Shown piece by piece: positions 16,360-25,025 of a stretch of DNA of 64,000 bases (its first letter is position 1; each line of letters opens with the position of its first letter). A program made the position numbers and the translations under genes. Below the pieces are notes generated by a model. It made no database searches, had not been told where the DNA came from, and saw only the letters and a program-made list of their open reading frames with translations. Location of the stretch: assembly GCA_017161075.1 (NCBI GenBank), contig CP046174.1:2356001-2420000 (forward strand), read 5' to 3'. The stretch is from Erysipelotrichaceae bacterium 66202529. GTDB taxonomy: Bacteria > Bacillota_I > Bacilli_A > Erysipelotrichales > Erysipelotrichaceae.

Positions 16360-17625
16360 ATGAGATACGGACTAATTGGTGAGAAACTGGGACATAGCTT
16401 TTCAAAGGATATTCATGAGCGGATAGCAGATTATACCTTTGATCTGATTCCGTTAAGCAAAGAGGAATTCAAGGAGTTTATGGAGAAAAAGGAATTTGCC
16501 GCAATCAATGTGACGATTCCCTACAAAAAGGATGTCATCCCCTACCTGGATGAAATGGACGAGCATGCAAAAGCAATCGGTGCAGTGAACACGATTGTCA
16601 ATCAAAATGGGAAGCTGAAGGGCTACAACACGGATTTTACCGGTTTTCTGTACATGGTGAAAAAGCATAACGTACACATGGAAGGAAAAAAGGTGCTGAT
16701 TATTGGAAACGGTGGTGCCAGCGCTGCCATCCAGGCAGTTGTTCGTCATGAAAAGGCAGGACAAATGGTCGTTGTGGATGTTGTGACAGGAAATGGTGCT
16801 ATCAGCTATGATGAGATGTTCTCCAGCCATCTGGATGCGGAAATCATCATCAATACGTCCCCGATCGGAATGTATCCGCGCATTGGCAATGCTCCAATCG
16901 ATATCAGCATGTTTCATAAATGCGAGGCTGTGATGGATGTAATCTACAACCCGATTTTGACTAGATTATGCTTTGAGGCACAGGAGATGGATATCAAGCG
17001 TGTAAACGGTCTGGAAATGCTGATTGCGCAGGCAAAGCAGTCTGTGGAGTTCTTCCTGGATAAGCAAATCGATGACCAGATCATTGATGATATTTACCAG
17101 GATATGTTAAAGGAGCACTGCAATATCGTCCTTATCGGTATGCCGTCCGCCGGCAAGACGACGATCGGCAAAATGCTGGAAGACCGTATGCAGAAGGAGT
17201 TTATTGATCTGGATGATGTCATCATTGAAAAGGCAGGAAAATCCATTCCGGAAATTTTTGAGGAGAGCGGTGAAGCAGGCTTTCGTGCCATTGAAACTGA
17301 GGCAGCCATTGAGGTCAGTAAGCTGAATAACAAAATCATCGCAACTGGAGGCGGTACGATCAAGCATAAGGTGAATATGGATTACCTGCGTCAAAACGGT
17401 ATCACGATCTTCATCGACCGTGATGTGGACAAGCTGATCAGCTCTGATCCAAATCGTCCCTTATCCAAAAGCAGTGATGCCCTGCAGAAGATGCATGCCG
17501 AGCGTCTGCCGCTGTACCAGAAATATGCAGCCTACGTTGCCGTAAACAACAGTGACATCGAATCAACCGTCAAAGAAATAGAAGAAGCCTATCACAGCAT
17601 TTTAATTGATGCTGTCAGCGATTAG
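16360..17625 (+). CDS. aroE-aroK: Bifunctional shikimate dehydrogenase-shikimate kinase (AroE-AroK fusion)
   Basis: A 421-residue fusion. Residues 1 to about 255 are AroE: YGLIGEKLGHSFSKDIH at the start, the Lys of TIPYKKD, NTDFTGF, and NAD(P) motif GNGGASAA. From about residue 258 an AroK domain begins, with Walker A GMPSAGKTT, the DLDD motif for Mg/ATP and shikimate, and GGGT. It catalyses two consecutive shikimate pathway steps. I prefer the ATG at 16360, behind GAGAGGAAG, over an upstream ATG at 16333 that lacks a ribosome site. It lies 18 bases before the DAHP synthase gene and behind a Tyr/Phe attenuator. Confidence 0.93.
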   Translation: MRYGLIGEKLGHSFSKDIHERIADYTFDLIPLSKEEFKEFMEKKEFAAINVTIPYKKDVIPYLDEMDEHAKAIGAVNTIVNQNGKLKGYNTDFTGFLYMVKKHNVHMEGKKVLIIGNGGASAAIQAVVRHEKAGQMVVVDVVTGNGAISYDEMFSSHLDAEIIINTSPIGMYPRIGNAPIDISMFHKCEAVMDVIYNPILTRLCFEAQEMDIKRVNGLEMLIAQAKQSVEFFLDKQIDDQIIDDIYQDMLKEHCNIVLIGMPSAGKTTIGKMLEDRMQKEFIDLDDVIIEKAGKSIPEIFEESGEAGFRAIETEAAIEVSKLNNKIIATGGGTIKHKVNMDYLRQNGITIFIDRDVDKLISSDPNRPLSKSSDALQKMHAERLPLYQKYAAYVAVNNSDIESTVKEIEEAYHSILIDAVSD

Positions 17626-17643
17626 AGGAAAAGAGGAAACTGT

Positions 17644-18660
17644 ATGATTATCACATTGAAAAAAGATGCCCCAAAGGCAGAGGTTCAGAAGCTGATTCAC
17701 AATTTTGAAAACAAGGGTTTATCCGTAACCATGATTCAGGGAGACAGCTACAATGTCTTCGGACTGGTCGGCGATACCTCCAAAATTGATGAAAAGCTGG
17801 TAAAGGCACATCCGTTTGTAGAAAATGTCACACGTATTGCCGCTCCCTATAAAAAAGCAAACCGCCTGTTTCATCCGGCGGATACGATTGTCGATGTAGC
17901 CGGTGTAAAGGTCGGCGGCAATGAAAAAATTGCAATCATCGGAGGCCCCTGCTCGGTGGAGGGAGATACCCAAATCATGGATATCGCAAAGCAGGTAAAG
18001 GCAGCCGGCGGCGATATGCTGCGCGGGGGTGCCTATAAGCCGAGAACGAGCCCGTATGCTTTTCAGGGAATGGGAAGCGAGGGGGTTGCCTGCATGGTGC
18101 ATGCCAGGGAAACCTATGGACTGCCGATTGTCAGTGAATTGATGAGCGCTGATAAAATTGATGAGTTTGTCAAGCATGTGGATCTGATTCAGATCGGCGC
18201 CAGAAATATGCAGAATTTTGATTTGCTGAAGGCTGTTGGCCGTGTTAACAAGCCGGTGCTGCTGAAGCGCGGTCTTGCCAATACGATTGAAGAGTGGATC
18301 ATGGCTGCGGAATATATCATGTCAGAAGGAAATGAAAATGTCATTTTCTGCGAGCGCGGTATCCGTACCTTTGAAACATATACGCGTAATACCCTTGATC
18401 TCAGTGTTGTTCCTATTATTAAGGAAAAGACACATCTGCCAATCATCATCGACCCGAGTCATGCGACCGGTGACTGGAGACTGGTGGAGTCCGCTTCTCT
18501 GGCCGCAATCGCAGCAGGTGCTGATGGTTTGATTATTGAGGTGCACAACGATCCGGAAAATGCATGGAGCGATGGTGCGCAATCCCTGAAGCCGGAACGC
18601 TTTGCCGAGGTGATTCGCAAGGGAAGAAAAATTGCCGAGGTCATTGGACGTAGTATGTAA
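17644..18660 (+). CDS. aroF: 3-deoxy-7-phosphoheptulonate (DAHP) synthase, type I-beta
   Basis: First committed enzyme of the shikimate pathway, condensing PEP and erythrose 4-phosphate. At 338 residues it has an N-terminal ferredoxin-like domain of about 70 residues, known in Thermotoga-type enzymes to mediate Tyr/Phe inhibition. The catalytic barrel follows: GPCSVEG, RGGAYKPRTSPYAFQG, IGARNMQN, LKRG, and IIDPSHATGDW. The Tyr/Phe leader peptide upstream fits a Tyr/Phe-controlled isoenzyme. Translation starts 18 bases after the fusion gene, so the two are cotranscribed. Confidence 0.96.
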   Translation: MIITLKKDAPKAEVQKLIHNFENKGLSVTMIQGDSYNVFGLVGDTSKIDEKLVKAHPFVENVTRIAAPYKKANRLFHPADTIVDVAGVKVGGNEKIAIIGGPCSVEGDTQIMDIAKQVKAAGGDMLRGGAYKPRTSPYAFQGMGSEGVACMVHARETYGLPIVSELMSADKIDEFVKHVDLIQIGARNMQNFDLLKAVGRVNKPVLLKRGLANTIEEWIMAAEYIMSEGNENVIFCERGIRTFETYTRNTLDLSVVPIIKEKTHLPIIIDPSHATGDWRLVESASLAAIAAGADGLIIEVHNDPENAWSDGAQSLKPERFAEVIRKGRKIAEVIGRSM

Positions 18661-18744
18661 CTACAAAAAACTGTCAATTTCAAGGAAGCACAGACATAAA
18701 AAGCGTCCCGATGTATAAACTTCATATATGGATTTATAGTAAGT

Positions 18745-18826
18745 CTTTTCGAATTCTTAGCCATAATCGAAGAAGTACGAAAAGGAAGATGAGTAAGCAA
18801 TTACGCTGTACCATCTTCCTTTTTTC
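18745..18826 (+). terminator. Terminator after aroF with overlapping alternative hairpin
   Basis: A 12-bp stem (AAAAGGAAGATG 18780-18791 with 18812-18823) is followed by T-rich sequence. An upstream arm CTTTTCG (18745-18751) can pair with CGAAAAG (18778-18784) and would compete with this stem. It lies between convergent genes and may serve both strands. Confidence 0.75.
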
Positions 18827-18909
18827 ATTTGCGTAGAAATACCTGCTCCAGTCAAGTCTTTGTTCCTGACATAGGAGGCTCTTACAAGAGGATTCCTTTT
18901 CCCTGTGGC

Positions 18910-19905
18910 TTACAGCGCTTCCTCTTTGCAGCTCAGTGCGGATTTTGCCGTTTCACAGAAATATTCCATCGCCTGCAACGGATACTTACCGGCAGCTGTT
19001 TCCCCAGTCAGCATAATACTGGAAGCACCATGGTAAACGGCGTGAAAAACATCACTGACCTCTGCTCTAGTCGGTATCGGATGCTCCATCATAGAATCCA
19101 GCATCTGCGTGACGACCATATACGGCATGGAATATTCTTTGCATATATCCTGTATGCTTTTCTGCACAGCCGGCAGCTCCCACAGCGGCATTGCATTTCC
19201 CAAATCCCCTCTGGCTATGACAATCTGGTCACAATGAGGAAGCAGCTCCTTTAGATGTGTGACCCCCTCCATATTTTCAATCTTCGCATATACCTGCAGC
19301 TGCGGACATCCAATGCTGCTCAGCGTTCCCTTCACCGTGATCAAATCCTGTGCATGTCTTACAAAGGGCTGCATTATTCCGGTAACACCGTATTGCTTCG
19401 CCACCTTCAAATTGCGGATATCACTTTCAGTAAGTGTTGGCAATGCAATATGACCGTTAACCAGAGCCACACTTTTTCCGGATTTCAGTACACCCCCATG
19501 CAGCACAGTACACAATAAGGTGTCTTCCCTGACCTGCGCTACCTCCAAAAGAAGACGGCCGTCATCCAGCAGCAGCTGTTCCTGTTCCTTTACATGCGAC
19601 AAAAGCTGTACAGGAACCGGAATTTCCTTTCCCAGCTCAATCTTCTGCCCTTCCTTTAGCAGCACAGGCTCCTTCAGCTTACCGATTCGCAGCTCCGGCC
19701 CCTTCATCTCAATAAGCAGCTTCGCCTGTATGCCAGCCTGTTCCTGTGCCTGGTGAAAGGCATCCAGCCATTCCCTGCAATCCGGTAAATCCACATGGGA
19801 TAGATTCAACCGCACTCCGTTCATACCCATACAAAGCATTTTATACAGAGCCTCCCGGGTATGCAGGGACGGCCCCAGTGTTCCATAAATATCGATTGTT
19901 TTCAT
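18910..19905 (-). CDS. Truncated pyruvate-kinase-like protein
   Basis: A 331-residue protein with the pyruvate kinase barrel and its inserted beta domain but without the C-terminal allosteric domain; usual enzymes have about 470 or more residues. Visible family motifs are GTLGPS, RLNLSH, EMKGPELRIG, KIEN, IARGDLG, VVTQMLDSM, TRAEVSDV and ML(T)GETAAGKYP. Normal pyruvate kinases begin with TKIVCTIGPS; this one has TIDIYGTLGPS. The start at 19905 has GAGG nine bases upstream; a start at 19929 is possible. It may be an active short-form kinase or have a changed role. There is no frameshift. Confidence 0.85.
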   Translation of the reverse strand: MKTIDIYGTLGPSLHTREALYKMLCMGMNGVRLNLSHVDLPDCREWLDAFHQAQEQAGIQAKLLIEMKGPELRIGKLKEPVLLKEGQKIELGKEIPVPVQLLSHVKEQEQLLLDDGRLLLEVAQVREDTLLCTVLHGGVLKSGKSVALVNGHIALPTLTESDIRNLKVAKQYGVTGIMQPFVRHAQDLITVKGTLSSIGCPQLQVYAKIENMEGVTHLKELLPHCDQIVIARGDLGNAMPLWELPAVQKSIQDICKEYSMPYMVVTQMLDSMMEHPIPTRAEVSDVFHAVYHGASSIMLTGETAAGKYPLQAMEYFCETAKSALSCKEEAL

Positions 19906-19929
19906 AATTTTGTACCTCGCTTTTTCCAT

Positions 19930-20208
19930 TATAACAGAGGATGTGTGAAAAGCCAGCAGTATCCTGAAAATTCATGCGGAATCATGCTTGCTATTCATAA
20001 TAAGATCATTAGATGAATACAAGCTGTAACTAAAACTGTATGGCTGATCGTCACCGTTCTACAGTATAAGAATATTCTGTCTTCCATAAGCTGTATTTCA
20101 GTCCTGTTGTGAACAGGAACAGAAATTGCAAATTCTATACAGGTTTTCTGTATGAATTAACGTGTATCTTGTATAATGAGCATAAAGTATAGACAGGAGG
20201 CAAGCAGA
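19930..20208. other. Divergent intergenic region
   Basis: This holds the unresolved promoter of the pyruvate-kinase-like gene and, at 20172-20177, a TATAAT box for the lipoprotein gene without a clear -35. No other feature is seen. Confidence 0.4.
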
Positions 20209-20850
20209 ATGAAAGAAAAGAGAACAAATCTTTACCGGGTAAGTATCCTTTGTTTGCTGCTCCTTACGTCCTGTAAGGATGTGAATAAGGCTTCTGAGCC
20301 GGAAAATAGAGAGTCCAAGGAAACCGTATATGAGCCAATCGCAGCTAATGATATTCGTCATGTCAACATCAGTGGGAATGCAAGATCAATTATCATAAAG
20401 CAGGGTACGGATACAGCTTTTCATTTTCAGAATGCCGATTTGAATACTGCTCATACGTATGAGGTACATAGCACAAAAAAGGATGATACTCTTGATATTA
20501 TCATTACCATGGAGCATGGCGAAGCGGATCATGATGTGCTTGGTTCATTTCTGCTGTATCTGCCACAAAAAGAATTTGATTCGATAGAAACAGCAGGTGA
20601 TTTTAAACAGACGCATATCAACACAATCCAGTCCGATATTATTGTACATGCCAATTCATCTGTAGTAGTTCTGAATGTAACGGCTGCACAGCTGAAGCAT
20701 GATATCCTGCTGGATGGAACAGAAGCAGCTGCCTTTAGCAGTATCTCGGTTTATCTGGATACACTGCCTACAAATATATGCATGGAGATAAGCCCCACTC
20801 AAAAGGGCTCCCTTCACGATCCGCAGCATATCCTTACCGATGCAGGCTGA
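20209..20850 (+). CDS. Putative lipoprotein, unknown
   Basis: A 213-residue protein with a lipoprotein signal: basic start (MKEKRTNLYR), hydrophobic core, and lipobox LTSC at residues 19-22. The mature part is rich in short beta-strand-like segments (RHVNISGNARSIIIKQGTDTAFHF, DTLDIIITMEHG) reminiscent of DUF2807/DUF4097 adhesin-like beta-solenoids. That resemblance is weak. The ATG at 20209 follows AGGAGG; an in-frame start at 20176 overlaps the -10 box and is rejected. It is monocistronic. Confidence 0.75.
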   Translation: MKEKRTNLYRVSILCLLLLTSCKDVNKASEPENRESKETVYEPIAANDIRHVNISGNARSIIIKQGTDTAFHFQNADLNTAHTYEVHSTKKDDTLDIIITMEHGEADHDVLGSFLLYLPQKEFDSIETAGDFKQTHINTIQSDIIVHANSSVVVLNVTAAQLKHDILLDGTEAAAFSSISVYLDTLPTNICMEISPTQKGSLHDPQHILTDAG

Positions 20851-20980
20851 TATCCGGCACAAAAAAGCCTGTCATACGTATTAACGGCGCTAAAGAAGTC
20901 AATTTGTATAAAAAGGACAGCTAAGTGACTTGCGCTCCCTGTGCATACGCGGCTTACAAACCGGCGGAGCAATTCCAAAA

Positions 20981-21023
20981 GAAAGAATGCAGTCTATAGA
21001 TTTATAGAACTGCATCCTTTTTT
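20981..21023. terminator. Bidirectional terminator between convergent genes
   Basis: A long interrupted stem (AATGCAG / CTGCAT outside, CTATA / TATAG inside) is followed by T6 on the plus strand and by T-rich sequence on the minus strand. It serves the lipoprotein gene and the Nif3 gene. Confidence 0.75.
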
Positions 21024-21039
21024 GTATTCATAGGAAGTC

Positions 21040-21813
21040 TTACACAAACGTAAACGGATGGCACAGCGGCGCAGCTATGATTTTGACTCCCTGCAGCTTT
21101 GTTGACAAATATGCCGCCATATCCTGGATAAAGATATGCTCAATTCCATAATGACCGGCGTCAATCACGGCAAGACCCTGCGCAACGGCATCTATGCCCG
21201 TATGATGGGATATATCTCCTGTAATCAATACCTCACACTGCTTGTCAAGTGCATGTGAAAGCATACTGTTTCCAGCTCCTGGCGATATGGCAATACGCTG
21301 TACCGGTTTGTTTACATCACCATAAACCTGCACGCCCTGCAGCTCAAAGATCTGCTTGAGCTGTTCGGCAAGCGTAGAAAGCGGTATTGCAGTATCCAGG
21401 CTTCCATATTGCCCGATGCCCTTTTCATCCTCACTTGTGACTTCCAGAACCCGTGCGTTGTTCAGATGCAAAAGACATGCAGATAGCTCTCCCATACAGG
21501 AAACATCGTAATTGGTATGCATCGCATAGCAGCACATATCTGCTTGTATCAGCGTTAAAAGCCTTCTGCCGATAAAATCCTGATCGTGAATCTGTTTAAT
21601 TCCGTTAAACAGCAACGGATGATGGGTAATCAAAAGCTCTGCATGCTGTGCAGCCGCAGCCGCAATCACCTCATCCGTGGCATCGAGTGCAATATATATC
21701 GTGTTTACTTCCTTATCATAGCGGCCTGTCTGCAGCCCGCAGTTATCCCAGTCCAATGCATAGGCTTTTGGACAGCGTTCCTCAAGTATATTTAAAATAT
21801 CAGCACAGCGCAT
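21040..21813 (-). CDS. Nif3-like dinuclear metal center protein (YqfO family)
   Basis: A 257-residue member of the NIF3/DUF34 family, which forms hexameric rings with dinuclear metal sites. Metal-binding motifs visible are ITHHPLLF near residue 60, MHTNYD near 97, and DAGHYGIEH in the C-terminal part. Molecular function is debated (proposed GTP cyclohydrolase I type 2 or metal insertase activity). It starts 18 bases after the upstream M42 peptidase gene with AGGAGG and is probably cotranscribed with it. Confidence 0.92.
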   Translation of the reverse strand: MRCADILNILEERCPKAYALDWDNCGLQTGRYDKEVNTIYIALDATDEVIAAAAAQHAELLITHHPLLFNGIKQIHDQDFIGRRLLTLIQADMCCYAMHTNYDVSCMGELSACLLHLNNARVLEVTSEDEKGIGQYGSLDTAIPLSTLAEQLKQIFELQGVQVYGDVNKPVQRIAISPGAGNSMLSHALDKQCEVLITGDISHHTGIDAVAQGLAVIDAGHYGIEHIFIQDMAAYLSTKLQGVKIIAAPLCHPFTFV

Positions 21814-21830
21814 ATGCTTACCTCCTTTTG

Positions 21831-22871
21831 TTACTGAAACGGATCAAATGAAAAGCTCGCATCAAAGCGCACAAGAAATTCACTGATCAGTTCAATGATC
21901 GTTTCCAAATCCCGATAGCAGGCAGTCTCAATAGAGGAATGCATATAGCGAAGCGGTATGGAAATAAGGGCAACCGGCACACCACCGTTTGTAAAATGGA
22001 CAACATCGCCATCTGTTCCGGCCTTACCGGCAAATACCTCCCACTGCACATCCAAATGACATTCCCTGGCAATCGTTGCCAGCGCCTTATTCAAAGGCTT
22101 GTTGATCATGCTGTTGGAGCACAGAACAGCTCCCTTTCCAAGCTCCACCATACCGCTCGCATCTGCATTTACTCCCGGATAGTCACTGGCAAAGGTCACA
22201 TCGACAATCAATGCACAATCCGGCTGAACACGGCATGCCGTATGATATGCACCACGCATGGTTGTTTCCTCTCCACAGGTAGCTGCCGCAAAGATTGCGC
22301 AGGCTGCTTGTTTTTCCTTTGCCTTCTTCAAAGCCTCCATGATGATAAAGGCCCCGATGCGATCATCCAGTGCACGCCCGGCAAGCTTTCCCTCTGCCAG
22401 CTCCACCATATCCGTGGCAGCACACACAGGATCACCGATAGAAACGACTTTCTCACATGCTTCCCTGCTGTCAAAGCCCAGATCAATAAACAAATCCTCA
22501 GCCTTGACCTGCTCCTTGTTTTCCAGCTCACTGTTCGTCACAACGACACCAGGAAGGATTTTGGATGCACAAATGACCTGCACATGCGTACCTAGATACA
22601 GAATTGGATGAATACCTCCGGCCTTTGTTACCTTCAGCATTCCGTTTTCTGTAATATGTGTTACCAGAAATCCGATTTCATCAATATGACCGCAAAGCAG
22701 TACCCTGGGTTTTGCTTGCGGATTCAGTGCACAGATCACATCCCCGGTTGCATCCGTCAGGATTTCATCACAATGCTTATTCATATGCTGTATAACCTTT
22801 TTCTGCAATGCAATTTCATGTCCGCTGACACTTGCTGTCTTCAGCATTTCATATAAAAATTTCTTATCCAT
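21831..22871 (-). CDS. M42 family metallopeptidase (glutamyl aminopeptidase / tetrahedral aminopeptidase)
   Basis: A 346-residue cytosolic aminopeptidase. Family signatures are CGHIDEIGFLV (first metal His and Asp), ALDDRIGAF (bridging Asp), and AATCGEETTMRGA (catalytic Glu pair). The C-terminal metal His is in RYMHSSIE. M42 enzymes form dodecameric tetrahedra that trim peptides from the proteasome-like protease machinery. The start overlaps the end of the DUF2809 gene by eight bases. Confidence 0.93.
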   Translation of the reverse strand: MDKKFLYEMLKTASVSGHEIALQKKVIQHMNKHCDEILTDATGDVICALNPQAKPRVLLCGHIDEIGFLVTHITENGMLKVTKAGGIHPILYLGTHVQVICASKILPGVVVTNSELENKEQVKAEDLFIDLGFDSREACEKVVSIGDPVCAATDMVELAEGKLAGRALDDRIGAFIIMEALKKAKEKQAACAIFAAATCGEETTMRGAYHTACRVQPDCALIVDVTFASDYPGVNADASGMVELGKGAVLCSNSMINKPLNKALATIARECHLDVQWEVFAGKAGTDGDVVHFTNGGVPVALISIPLRYMHSSIETACYRDLETIIELISEFLVRFDASFSFDPFQ

Positions 22872-23268
22872 TTTTCTTTATCCTCCATTTCATATATATC
22901 ATATCCAATAAAAACGCCAGCATACAGCCGATGCTGTAGCATACAAGATCACTCCATACAAAGCCCTGACCGAGAAGATAGCGAAGTGGTGTTGCACGCA
23001 GTGCATTCAGCCAGTCGTATTGCAGAAGCTGTGAACATTCGATGGCAAAGGAGAACAGCAGTGTTCCAAGAAAAACTGCATTTGCTTTTGCCTTTGGAAA
23101 CAGCCAGGCAAAAATTCCATACATCATCATTGACCACAGCGTATCACCTCCATATTTTTGAAACCAGTCAGGAAGAGGAAGCGAGCTTCGTGATGCCAGT
23201 CCTGCAAAAATCATAAGAGCTACAAACACGGCACAGCTTATGCGGCTTCGCTGTTTTTGTTTTATCAT
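22864..23268 (-). CDS. DUF2809 domain membrane protein
   Basis: A 134-residue protein with four predicted helices. The family pattern DTLWSMMMYGIFAWLF, then FSFAIECSQLLQ and ATPLRYLLGQGFVWSDLVCYSIG, matches DUF2809 (YjgN-like small membrane proteins) of unknown function. It has an AGGAGG site. It starts the unit DUF2809-M42-Nif3, with genes overlapping or closely spaced. Confidence 0.82.
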   Translation of the reverse strand: MIKQKQRSRISCAVFVALMIFAGLASRSSLPLPDWFQKYGGDTLWSMMMYGIFAWLFPKAKANAVFLGTLLFSFAIECSQLLQYDWLNALRATPLRYLLGQGFVWSDLVCYSIGCMLAFLLDMIYMKWRIKKNG

Positions 23269-23305
23269 ATACGACTCCTCCTAATAAAAATAGAGTGTTC
23301 CCACT

Positions 23306-24139
23306 CTATTTACGAATATACTGAATTGCGACACATTGCGGTCCGCCCTGTGTGATAAATGCCGGAGAGAGCTTTAACAGCTCCAGCTCAGTATCCGGAA
23401 AGGCCTGTTTTAAACGGTCGATAAAGAAACGGGCATCCGCAAGTGCATCTGCATGCGCTACATAAATGCGGTAGGCCGCATCAACACCATGCTCACGAAA
23501 ATACTCGATGATGGCATCCGCTGCCTTGGACAAGGTACGGGTAATCGTAAATTTATCCAACCGGCTTCCATTCTCCACCGCATGCATCACAGGCTTCAGC
23601 TTCAGCAGTCCGCCTATGCTTGCGGCTGCCGGCTTTAATCTGCCGCCGCGTTTTAGAAAGCTGAAATCCTGCGGTATCAGAAAGGAATGCTCATGTGCCA
23701 TACTGTCTTTCAGCGCTGCTACGATTTCCGCAGCCGTTTTTCCCTCATCACGCAGCTTTACCGCTTTTTCCACAAGGTAACGGTGCGGCCCGCACAGCGT
23801 CTGGGAATTTAAAACGGTGATGTTATCCGCATGCATCGCCTGTTCCTTCGCCATGCATGCCGTCTGATACGTACCTGACAGACCATCTGCCATACAGATA
23901 TTGAGAATTTCCTCATCCCCCTGCTCCTCATAGGCAGCCAGCACATCGCCAATCGGCGGCTGTGATGTCGTCGGTATCCCACCCTCTTTAACCTTTTCTA
24001 AAAAAGCGGACGTGTCGAAGCAGAGATCCCGGTAATGCTCATCCTGAATACTGACACAGAGAGGAATTACATGAACATCCATGTCCTTTCCTTCCGTGAT
24101 TGTGAAGAGTGCAGATGTGTCTGTAATGATATGTACCAT
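23306..24139 (-). CDS. DegV family fatty-acid-binding protein
   Basis: A 277-residue EDD-fold protein. It starts VHIITDTSA and contains TTSQPPIGD with the Thr/Ser that contact the lipid carboxylate, LSGTYQTA, and GLLKLKPVM. DegV/FakB proteins present fatty acids to the FakA kinase for phosphorylation. No FakA is nearby, so this is one of the scattered paralogs common in Firmicutes. Confidence 0.92.
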   Translation of the reverse strand: MVHIITDTSALFTITEGKDMDVHVIPLCVSIQDEHYRDLCFDTSAFLEKVKEGGIPTTSQPPIGDVLAAYEEQGDEEILNICMADGLSGTYQTACMAKEQAMHADNITVLNSQTLCGPHRYLVEKAVKLRDEGKTAAEIVAALKDSMAHEHSFLIPQDFSFLKRGGRLKPAAASIGGLLKLKPVMHAVENGSRLDKFTITRTLSKAADAIIEYFREHGVDAAYRIYVAHADALADARFFIDRLKQAFPDTELELLKLSPAFITQGGPQCVAIQYIRK

Positions 24140-24156
24140 GCTATCTTTTCCTTTTC

Positions 24157-24840
24157 TTAATTGACCATTTCCATGCGCGTTTTATAATCGGGCATGTAGT
24201 TCTCTATAATATTGTAGAACGCCTTGGAGTGATTCGGCTGAATGAAATGTACAAACTCATGCAGCACTACATATTCGATGAACTCAAACGGATAATGAAT
24301 CAGCTTCCGGTTCAGTGTAATAGAGTTCTTAGCCGGTGTACAGCTTCCCCATCTGCTTTTCATATCCCGTATTTTCACTTCCGGAAATTCCAGATGGTAA
24401 TCGCTCAGCGAGCGAAATGTCAATGTGGCAACATCCAGGAATACATCCTTGCACAGCTTATCGAGAAACTGCCGGACGACCTTTTCCGGATCTGCCTGTT
24501 CTCTGCATTGTACATACAGAGTGTCCTTGTCATAGCTTACGTGGTTGTATTTCCCTGTCGTCCTGCGGATTTTCAGAGAATTTCCAAACAGCACAATATG
24601 CTTGTCGTCGATCATGGTACGCTGACTTCTTTCCTGCATGGATTTCTGATGCTTAACGATCCAGGAAACCTTACTGGAGACAAAGTCGTCGATTTTGTCC
24701 ATGGGCACAAACGGATTCGCACTGACCACGACCTCTCCCTTGGAAGAGATCCTCATGTTGATATTTTTTACCTGTTTTGTAACCAGTGTATAGGTAATCG
24801 GATATTTTCTACACTGAACAACCTTTTTATTTACATCCAT
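24157..24840 (-). CDS. YgjP-like metallopeptidase (DUF45, M48 clan)
   Basis: A 227-residue protein with the zinc motif HEFVH near residue 190 (VVLHEFVHFIQPNHS) and the third ligand region downstream. MKSRWGSC upstream is the other DUF45 hallmark. These are SprT/WLM-like cytosolic metalloproteases of unknown substrate. It lies 17 bases upstream of the degV gene on the same strand. Confidence 0.9.
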   Translation of the reverse strand: MDVNKKVVQCRKYPITYTLVTKQVKNINMRISSKGEVVVSANPFVPMDKIDDFVSSKVSWIVKHQKSMQERSQRTMIDDKHIVLFGNSLKIRRTTGKYNHVSYDKDTLYVQCREQADPEKVVRQFLDKLCKDVFLDVATLTFRSLSDYHLEFPEVKIRDMKSRWGSCTPAKNSITLNRKLIHYPFEFIEYVVLHEFVHFIQPNHSKAFYNIIENYMPDYKTRMEMVN

Positions 24841-25025
24841 TTAACTACTACCCCAATCTCTAGTGCGCATTTAATTATCTCATACTTGATTAAAAAAATA
24901 AACAGTTTTTTCATATTGAATTCTGGAATTTTTTACAATCCTAAAAAGAGACAGAAATGCATCTGTTTTCACATTGTTTTTAACATTCTGCATCAATTTA
25001 TGTTACAATACCTGCGGTGATATTT

